Made by a program: the position numbers and the translations under genes. The notes below the pieces were generated by a model. It was not told the DNA's origin. It saw nothing but the letters and a program-made list of their open reading frames with translations, and searched no databases. From the NCBI RefSeq assembly GCF_033958435.1, contig NC_134147.1, forward strand, positions 48,664,001-48,728,000: a stretch of 64,000 nt of DNA, read 5' to 3'. Shown piece after piece: positions 56,033 through 64,000 of the stretch; the stretch's first letter is position 1, and each line of letters begins with the position of its first letter. Source of the stretch: Carettochelys insculpta (Eukaryota; Chordata; Testudines; Carettochelyidae).

Positions 56033-57034
56033 CTGTGCCAGAAACAGAAGACAACTTGAAGTGAATATTTTAATTATTATATAGTGTTAGACCTGGAGGT
56101 CTCCCTGAACAGAAGATCACAGCTGGCAGAGGAATGCTTCCATAGTGGTTCAGTATCTTGTGCAAAGGGTCTCCAAACTATTCCCTAACAAAGATTTCAA
56201 AGGTAACATACACAAGGTTCTTCACTATAAAAACAGAATCCCATTTTTAGGCAATTTGAAAGCAAGTTTCCAGTTGAAAGTCATCTCAGGAAAGGCAAAG
56301 GTTAAAAGTAATACTGTACTTTGAGTGTCTGTTGACTGTCACATACCACAGTCCTCAGTAGGACTTAAGTATGGAAGAGAACATCATGGCAATATGCACA
56401 AGGAAGCAAAGAATTTCTCACGCAGACATGCATCGTCTTTGCAACTGCTAGAAGCCACTCGGGTGGCTATACAGCCTGTCTTGCTTCAATGGAAATAATA
56501 ACTATCCAGTCTTAAAATAATCTGAGGGTTAGTCTGTTGTATAGCACAGCCCTTTTCTTAAGGACGTCAATCAGGTCAGGAATCTATCTAGCCCACTGTC
56601 CTGTCTAACCCTACCAGTACCACGTGTCACAGAAAGATGTAAATAACTTCCAGGAATCAGTTTTAAACTAGCGTGTCTTCAGTTTCATTCATGACCCCTT
56701 GATCTCTTCTTGGGGAGGATATTTTTCTGTTTCTCATCTAGAACAGAGTAATAACACGAGCTGATTCAAATTTTTTCCTGTACATGCACCTTTTCACTCT
56801 TTTGTAGTCTTTATTCATCTGCATAATGGTGTCGTCTGCTGGTTTTTTCGGTTCACTCCTTTTCCCAGTGCATTGATAAATATATTAACCATCACTGATT
56901 CTACTATGGAGCCACGCTACACCTCTCTATTATCCTTTGGCTATAGTGAAAACTGACCTTTTTGTTTCCTGTCATTTAGTTTCCAAACAACAGTAGCACT
57001 TGGCTTCTGACCCCATAAATGTATTTGAACTCAC

Positions 57035-57100
57035 CTTGCTTTTAATCAAGATTTTTACTTCGCCAGACTCTACAATGTAAAAGCTGTCTGCTTTATCACC
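57035..57100 (-). CDS. PRKAR2A: PRKAR2A coding exon, third from the end (PKA RII-alpha)
   Basis: PRKAR2A encodes the RII-alpha regulatory subunit, which inhibits the PKA catalytic subunit, releases it on binding cAMP, and docks to AKAPs through its N-terminus. Here 66 bases between the acceptor CTTTATAG and the donor GTGAGT encode GDKADSFYIVESGEV then KILIKSK, the first beta strands of cyclic-nucleotide-binding domain B. Together with the next two exons, 112 residues of the C-terminus are in the window. The N-terminal docking part, the inhibitor site and domain A are not; upstream exons lie beyond 64000 or were missed. The neighbouring gene downstream is RPP14, which differs from the human arrangement. 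Confidence 0.95.
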
Positions 57101-58881
57101 CTATAAAGAGAAAAGATAAGAATTAACATGCCATCCTATTTTAAGATGCAGAAATTATATTCAAAATGTTCACACTATACAGGGCTTAGCATTAAATTGT
57201 GCTCAAGCTGACTATTTGCTGCAGTGAATAATACAGGAAGTGGACTAAATTTGGCTTATGCCATAACTGAAAAGGGGTAGGTGGTGACAAGTCTGAGGAG
57301 AGTGCACCTACTGATATCCAAAAGGCGAACAATACCACAAACAAGGAAGGTTTTAAAAAACGGGCGTGAAACACAAGGAAAATAAATTGATAGGAAGTTG
57401 AACAGGGAAACATTCATCAAGGAATGCACATGTACTACTAAGAAAACAAAGACACAGTGATAACTAGAGGAATGAAAAGAAATATGAAATAGTTCTAGAA
57501 GTCTGTCAGAAAAAAAGACAGGAATACAATACAGACTCTCTGGAACAGAACAAAGGGGAACAAGTACAGAAAATACCAGAAGAGCGAACACTGCAAGGAG
57601 CTACTTCTGCTCAACTTGCAGTAAAAAAAACCCTCTGCAGAAAGCAATCCAGTTATTTGAGACAGCAAATGGGCAAACAAAGCCTGTGAAATATCTGGCA
57701 AAACTACAGCAGATTCGGATGAAATGCGTCATATAGTTTTTAACAAAACTAGCAAAGGAAGGCTTAGACCTCTGTAAACAAGTTTCAGCGAGTCACGGGA
57801 GACACACTAGCTGTCTAGAAAATACCAAACATGGTAGCAACTATTTCTCCAAAGGCCAATCGGAGGAAAGAACCAGGAAACTGCCAGCTAATTAATCTAA
57901 TACATTAGGGCGGACACTAATAGGAGTCCAATACACCAACTTTTGAGAAAAAGATGTCTAAAAACTAATAATAAGATAAAACTAAGTCATGTGAACAAAT
58001 CTGACAGCTTTTATGGGATTAGTGGTGTATCTGAGATTGAATGGATGGGTATATTGAGATATCAATAATAAATTAAATACAGAGCCAAAAATGGATAGAG
58101 AGGTTCCAACCTTGCTTATGAACCATGTGGGTATCAATGTAACACTACACAATGGAACTTTTTTCCAATATTTTAAAGCAGCTAGGAAATTGCACACAAA
58201 GCTTATGTTAAAAGAACATTAGGGATGCAAAGTCAAGCACTTGAGGTTAGGAAAAAAGAAAGCTGTGTGGGCAAACTTAAGTTCAGCCCATTTGAGCACA
58301 TGCTTTCAGATGAGGTCTTAGATTACATGATCACATACTACACTTTCCACAGATCCTGCCTCAATCAGCGTATGGGCCCATCTGTTCAGAGGGCAAGGGC
58401 AAGTTGTCTAGTGAAGGAGCCTGTCTGCAGAACTTCTGGCTCATTTGTCACAGGACTGTTGTGAACAAAACAGGGCACTGCAGGAAGAGAAAGGAGGCAC
58501 TCTCATTTCACGCAGCTCAGCGCTGCTCTAAAGAATTGCATTCTATCCCTGCTTTTGTTCTTATGCAACACTAGTCAAGTCACTTAAACCAACCATTTCA
58601 TAGGTGGTCACAGTGTGTTCCTGATTTTCTGGGTGCCTAACTTGAGATTCTGGACTCTGATTTGCAGAAACATGGAGTGCTTACACCTGCAACTGAGATA
58701 ATTTAGAAACATGTTTTGAACATATGAAGTGATATATAATGTTAAGTGTCATCAGAAATCAGGTTCTAAGTTTCTGAGACTGGAGAACCAAAATTAGTGA
58801 ACATGTGACCTATATTCTTTCTATGCCTTTGTTCCCACCTGTGAAATGGAGAAAATATTCTCCCCCACCCCCAATTCCTTC

Positions 58882-61545
58882 TCATATCATCATCATCATC
58901 AATAACCGTGGGCTCAGCACCCGTTGGTGTCCAATGCCTCTCTCACTATTTCCTTCCATCTTTCCCTGTCCGGTGCGGAGTGGCTTAGTTTCTGTAGACT
59001 AGCTGCACACCAATCTACTATATCATCTATCCGTTCTCTGTGGGGTCTGCCTCTCCTATTCGAACCACCCATTATACTGAATACCAGGATCTTGATTTTT
59101 CGTTCATTGTTCATTATGCAAATACGCTCAAATAGTTATAGCTTCCGCTATATAACCTTCTGCAGCAGGTTCTCTTTCGGCTGTATCTTTCTAAGTAATT
59201 CCTCATTGGTGACCTTCTGCATCCATCCTATTCTCAGAATCTTTCTATAACAACTCCTTTCAAACACCAATATTCTTCTTTTCAAATCTTTCATTATCAC
59301 CCATGTCTCACATCCGTACAACATGCCGCTGAATACACAAGTTTCCAAGACGCTCAGCTTCATTCTTAAGCTAACTGCTTTGCTTTTCCAGATCTTATCC
59401 ATCACTTTCAAACTCACTCTTGCTTTCGCTATTCTAGTCACTATTTCCTTCTTACAGTCTAGATCATACATTATGTTGCTCCCCAGGTATGTGAACTTCT
59501 CTACATTTTGTAGTTCAATACCATAAATACTGATCTTCCTTCCTACTTCCTTATCTCCAAATATCATTGTTTTTGTTTTCTCGATGTTCATAATCAGTCT
59601 GTACCACTTCCCTTGTTTAACACTTCCACCGTTTTCGCTAGCTTCTCCTCATCTTCCTCAATGATAACTATATCATCTGCGAACCTCAAGTTGTTAATTC
59701 TTTTTCCATGCACAGATACCCTTTCTACCTCTTCCTTGACCTTGTCCATCGCTCTCTCCAGGTGTGCAATGAAGATACTTGGCAATATTGGATCTCCTTG
59801 TCTCATACCTCTACTGTTTTAAACCAACTTCCTAACTCCCCACATGTTCTCACCGCTGCCTCCGCATTGTCATTGATATCCTTCAACAACCGTATTAGTC
59901 TGCTATCCACTCCGAATGACTCCATCACCACCCAAGTCACTTTCTGATCTATACTGTCAAATGCCTTTTGAAAAATTGATGAAGCAAGTGTATATATTCT
60001 TGTTCTTTCGTCAAGCTTTTTCTGCTATCAGTCTCAGTGTTAGTATCTGCTGTATGGTACTTCTATTTTTTTCTGAACCCCGCTTGCTCGTCTGCTATAT
60101 GTTCTTCTATCTGTGATCTTAGTCTCTCAGATAGTATCATCATCAGCACCTTGTCTAGATGAATTGTTAGGGTAATCATTCTGTAGTTCTTGCACTCCAA
60201 CGTACTTCCTTTCTTGGGTATTGTCACTAGGACAGATCTTGTCCATTTCTTAGGCGCCTTTCCTTCTTTCCATGCTATATTACATAGTCGGTGTATTTCC
60301 TGAATCATGCTTTCTCCGCTGCATTTGATCGTCACTCCCATGATCTTGTTTCCAGGGCTCTTGTTGTTCTTTAGTCGTTTCACTGCTTTTTCTACTTCCT
60401 CTGTCGAAATGTTGGTCTTGCTCTCGATGCTCGGGGGAGATAATCTCTTTCAGTTCTTCAATCAGTTGCTCTCAGACACTCGGGTCCAACTGTGCTTTGT
60501 ATAGGTTGGTGCAATATCTTGTCCATTGCTGCACAATCTTCTCCCTGTTCACAAGCACTTCTTTGTTCTCATCTTTGATCGCCATCTGCTTTGGTTGCCA
60601 TTTCCTATTAATATTCCTAATAGTCTTATACACCTCCCTGGTCTTACATTTGCCGTAGTACCTCTCTATATCTTCACATTGTTCCTCTAACCATTTCTCC
60701 TTATCCTTTCTGGCTGCTTGCCTTACCTCATTGCATTTCACCCTAAATTGCTGTTCTGCCATCGCAGAGACATCTCTTTTGATCTTCAACACTCTCTTTC
60801 TTGAGCCAATGTCAGTGTCTCCTGGGTAATCCACTTCTTATTGATCTTTTCTTCTTCTGGAACAGTCTGCTCAATTGCCTCTTCTATAGTGATGGCTATC
60901 CCTGCAACTCTTATCTAGGTCTTTCTCTGTGGTGATATTCTTAACCTTCTCTTCGAGCGCTGCTCTGTATGCATTCCCTGTTTCTTCCTCACATAGCTTC
61001 ACCACGTCTCTTCTTTTCTTAAACTCTGTCTTACATTTTCTTTTGAGTTTTATCTCGATGTTTGCGATCACTAGGCTGTGGTCTGAGTCTATATCCAGCC
61101 CTTGGAAAGTTCGGCACTGCTGTATTGATGTTATCCATCATCTTCTTATCAAAATCATATCTATCATGTTTTTGGACCTCCCGTCATTCGATTGCCACGT
61201 CTACTTCCTACAGTCCTTTTGTTGGAATCTCGTGTTGCAGGTCACCATCTTGTGCTCTGTAGCAAACTCTAGTAGTTTCTCACCTCATTCATTTTCTCTA
61301 TATCCAAACCTTCCCATGACTCTCTCCCAATCTTTGTTATCTGTCCCACCCTTCACATTCCAATCTCCTCTGATGATCAACACACCTTTCTTCAGTATCT
61401 TCTCCACCATCTTTTTCAGGTCTTTATAGAATAGCCCAATCTCTTCCTCCGTACTGTCCAACGTGGGCGCATACACCTGAATGACTGAGATGTTGAACGG
61501 TTTTGCTTCGCATCTCGCTACCATCATTCTTGCACTCACCGGTGC
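58882..61545 (-). mobile_element. RTE-type LINE, antisense, decayed
   Basis: Reading on the minus strand, an endonuclease piece comes first (61545-61285: VIQVYAPTLDSTEEEIGLFY and VLIIRGDWNVKGGTDN). A linker follows (61071-60472), then the reverse transcriptase (60383-59594) with SPGNKIMG, LVTIPKKG, MRQGDPILPSIF and the catalytic LRFADDIVII. The C-terminal part (59591-59148) has KFTYLGSNIMYD, YGCETWVI and RILRIGWMQKVTNEELLRKI. The 3' end is an (ATC/GAT)n microsatellite at 58882-58902, typical of RTE. The endonuclease start is missing and several frameshifts occur. It lies in a PRKAR2A intron in the same direction as the gene. Confidence 0.88.
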
Positions 61546-62159
61546 AAGGTGCACTATAAAAATCAACTCATTAGCATTTGGGAAGCACTTAGATACACTA
61601 CAGATAAGCACCATAGAAGTGCCCATCACATAATTAATAATTCTGTCCTCTGAGCAGGCTTTAACCACTGACCTGTGAATAAGGCAGGGGCCATGCACTG
61701 AACAAGAAAATACTTAAGAGCTGCTTATTAAGTAAGCACTGTCTGCCCTGCACAATGAACAAGGCAGAGTTCCTGTGGAAAAGCTAGTGTGATCCTGTAA
61801 TTAAAGACCAACTCATCATACATCTATACCAGGGGCTGAATTAAAGTTGCATAGGCTCTCTTAATTCTGGCATGTTGTAACTTTAGTGTGCTTAACTCTG
61901 CAAACTATGGGTTTTTTATGTTCTTACTCTTCTGGGTTTTTTTGTTTTAGTGTGTGCAATACATACAGAAATACACTAATATGAAAAATGGACAGAAGGT
62001 ACTTAAATGGCCAAGAAAAGAGGATGGATCAGAGACATGAACACAACTTATAACTACATTACAAAGAACATAAATGAGAACAGAACGGAACCCTAAGAAA
62101 TGGTAAGAGAGAGAGAGAAAAATAGTCCAATGCCAAGGCAAGACACATTCTCAATAGAC

Positions 62160-62475
62160 CAGGGGGTCAGCAACCTTTCTGAGGCAGGAAGTTTGACCTT
62201 TGGACCTCTATATACAATCCAGTTGCCGGTGACACTTTTTAAAGTCACTCACAGTCCTACTTACAACAGCTTCATGAATAAATAAGTTAAGATGCAGAAC
62301 TTTACCGTTTAGGTGGTGGTTGGTAGGATTAGCAGGTCTTTTGTTAATCCACAGGTGGCATGGCTTTGAGCAAACTCCCTGCTGCATGGGGAAGGCAGGG
62401 TGGAGATGAGCTCCCACCTTGCATGCCGATGAAAATCAGCTCGCATGCACCTGTACCAGTGGTTGCTGACCCCTG
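62160..62475. mobile_element. Non-autonomous hAT element, 316 bp
   Basis: The ends CAGGGGGTCAGCAACC and the complement of CAGGGGTCAGCAACC are inverted. The flanking 8-mers CAATAGAC and CCATAAAC agree at six of eight positions, a decayed 8-bp duplication. It is related to the copy at 50264-50475 and is non-coding. Confidence 0.78.
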
Positions 62476-62484
62476 CCATAAACT

Positions 62485-63082
62485 ATGATGGTAATGCTCC
62501 TGTGTTCTCTCTCCTGGCTGCTTCAGGACAAGTCTCAAAAGTCACTGCCTATCACACTGACCAATGCCTTATTGTTCACTGTCTGCTGCCTCAGGAGAAT
62601 CCTAAATGTCTCGAGAGGAGAGGGGCATGAACACTAATGTCCTGGAAGAGTCGAACATGACAAGCACTGAAGCCATTAGCATGCATCAACAACTTTGTTG
62701 GACTGGTCCTGTGGTTCAGATGTCTGATCAGCACCTCCCAAAACAGATTCTGTTTTCCGAGCTGGAGGAGGGACAGAGGAGCGTTGGGGGCCAGCAGAAG
62801 CGATATAAGAACATGCTGAAGGCACACATGAAAAAGTGCAGCATCGGTGTCGACACTTGGAAAAACCTTGCCCAAGGCTGTCCCCAGTGGAGAACTGTAA
62901 TCCTTGTGGGGGTGATAAAATTTGAGAGGTCCTGCCACAGTGCAGATGGGGACAGGCAGAGAAGAAAACAGCATCAAAAACTGTCCCACGCCCTTCTAAT
63001 AGCTACTAACACCTGCCCCTTCTGTGATAAGACCTGCGGCTTCAGAATTGGGCTGATTAGCCATCACTGGACTCACAAATAG
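62485..63082 (+). mobile_element. C-terminal piece of a zinc-finger LINE
   Basis: A 158-codon frame (62606-63082) reads as the end of a non-LTR retrotransposon: LCWTGPVVQMSDQHLPKQIL, EEGQRSVGGQQKRYKNMLKA, a VDTWKNLAQGCPQWR stretch, and a final C2H2 finger CPFCDKTCGFRIGLISHHWTH just before the stop. The finger and context match the end of the element at 20510-21825. The upstream coding sequence is missing. It is not a host zinc-finger gene. Confidence 0.75.
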
Positions 63083-63179
63083 GGTGACATGAAGACGTCC
63101 TACTTGTTACCAAGTGACTGCCAAGAGAGAGCGAAGAGATGTTCACTTGTATTCCATCCATTGTTTCGGTCTTAGGCTT

Positions 63180-63290
63180 CATTTGTCTGTTCCTGGGGGC
63201 AGGGACTGTCTTTTTATTTTATGTTTTACAGCACCTAGCACAACGGGGTCCTGGTTCATGATGCTAACATAATACAAATACAACAGAGAC
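63180..63290 (+). mobile_element. L2-type 3' end relic
   Basis: GGGGGCAGGGACTGTCTTTT followed by a CAGCACCTAGCACAACGGGG phrase is the widely conserved L2-like 3' end. It could be the 3' UTR of the zinc-finger LINE just upstream, or a separate relic. Confidence 0.6.
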
Positions 63291-63558
63291 TGAGCAGGCC
63301 AAGCAGCTCCTGAGGCCATAGAGATTCTTTCTGTGATCAGATAGTAACACCCTTAGCCAGCCAGTGTTGGTGTTAGGCGTTCAGCTAAGGTCGCTTAAGG
63401 TATTATTCAGACAGCTCAAATGTCAGTCCAGTTGTTTGATTTCCCACAAGTTCACAAGCTAAAAGATCTATGCGCCCCATCTATGTTGGAAGAAAATATT
63501 TACTTTAAAAGAAACAAGGGTTTTAATGAGGAACTAGACGATGCTAACAACTTTCAAA

Positions 63559-63794
63559 CAGTAACAAAAAGGCAGCAATGTTAGTTTGTATTCTAAAAAA
63601 AACAAAACAGCAGTCATGTAGCACTTTAAAAGACTAACAAAATGATTTATGAGGTGATGAGCTTTCATGAGACAGACCCACTTCTTCAGATCTATTGGTA
63701 GCTCTGAAGAAGTGGGTCTGTCCCACGAAAGCTCATCACCTTATAAATCATTTTGTTAGTCTTTAAAGCGCTACATGACTGCTGTTTTGTTAAG
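63559..63794. mobile_element. Second inverted pair of Penelope-like 3' ends
   Basis: The left arm (about 63601-63691) and the right arm (about 63702-63792) are near-perfect reverse complements around a centre of about 10 bases (TCTATTGGTA). A further PLE-like end (GGCAGCAATGTTAGTTTGTA) extends the left side. A 7-bp TTTCAAA lies at both flanks (63552-63558 and 63795-63801). This is a different subfamily from 713-985, with CTGAAGA in place of CTGATGA. Confidence 0.75.
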
Positions 63795-64000
63795 TTTCAA
63801 ATACTTGAATGTCTACATTACTCTTAGCTGAATTAGAAAATTACTGGAAAATGATTTTTAAATGTAAGAGGGTGTGAATGGTATTGACATAACTACTAAC
63901 AGAACATTTTACCAGGTTCTAAATCTGGTCCACAAGTGAAGGCATACAAAGTATTTCATAGCATCAATTCGCTGGGCAGTTTTCTTAGTTCTGTTGTAAG

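Larger units (their letters stand above)
57101..64000 (-). other. PRKAR2A: PRKAR2A upstream intron and unassigned stretches
   Basis: No further PRKAR2A exon was recognised to the right of 57100. The stretches 57101-58790, 61560-62150 and 63300-63550 hold no gene that I can support. The 58780-58870 stretch (CACCTGTGAAATGGAGAAAA) looks like a MIR-type relic into which the RTE landed. The introns at 55187-55893 and 56033-57034 also show nothing recognisable. Confidence 0.55.

Noticed and set aside
62606..63082. Apparent zinc-finger host gene of 158 codons
   Set aside because: The upstream residues match the C-terminus of a LINE, and the element lacks introns and a start; it is a retrotransposon fragment.

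Overview
This is vertebrate nuclear DNA, most likely from a turtle (cryptodire-like). It has spliced genes with GT-AG introns, two CpG islands, many decayed CR1 LINEs, a tRNA-derived SINE with a CR1-like tail, Penelope-like elements (PLEs), RTE, and dense Harbinger-type MITEs whose ends read GGCTGTGTCTACAC. There is no operon structure, CRISPR array or microbial feature. The species call is an inference from the repeat mix.

Three host loci can be read, all on the minus strand. (1) PXK: coding exon 1 lies at 17861-17962 in a CpG island; everything from 1 to 17860 is intron 1, and no further PXK exon was found. (2) RPP14-HTD2: five RPP14 coding exons at 44758-44855, 44581-44665, 43145-43221, 38235-38313 and 37440-37496 add up to a complete 131-residue protein. 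The last exon also carries the whole 171-codon HTD2 frame, so this is the conserved two-cistron vertebrate transcript. Its promoter is the CpG island around 44.8-45.9 kb. (3) PRKAR2A: the last three coding exons (57035-57100, 55894-56032, 55053-55186) encode the C-terminal cAMP-binding domain; upstream exons are outside the window or were not recognised.

Region by region: 1-17.9 kb is PXK intron 1, with PLE fragments (one inserted as an inverted pair with a 12-bp target duplication), Harbinger MITEs, a 2.8-kb CR1 and a 59-bp minisatellite ending at the exon 1 donor. 18-36.5 kb is intergenic: a 44-bp promoter repeat, a zinc-finger LINE, a solo LTR, a CR1 with nested insertions, a mariner-like element holding a hAT, and a 3.75-kb Harbinger with both transposase and Myb-like genes, decayed. 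36.8-45.9 kb is HTD2-RPP14. 46-54.9 kb is intergenic, with a MITE entered by a PLE (10-bp target duplication) and a CR1 5' end entered by a SINE. 55-64 kb is the 3' part of PRKAR2A, with an antisense RTE, a hAT and a second inverted PLE pair in its upstream intron.

The host proteins have unrelated jobs: endosomal lipid binding (PXK), RNase P (RPP14), mitochondrial fatty acid synthesis (HTD2) and PKA regulation (PRKAR2A). All mobile-element genes seen are broken. Exon ends were set by reading reverse-complement codons and splice sites by eye, without alignment.
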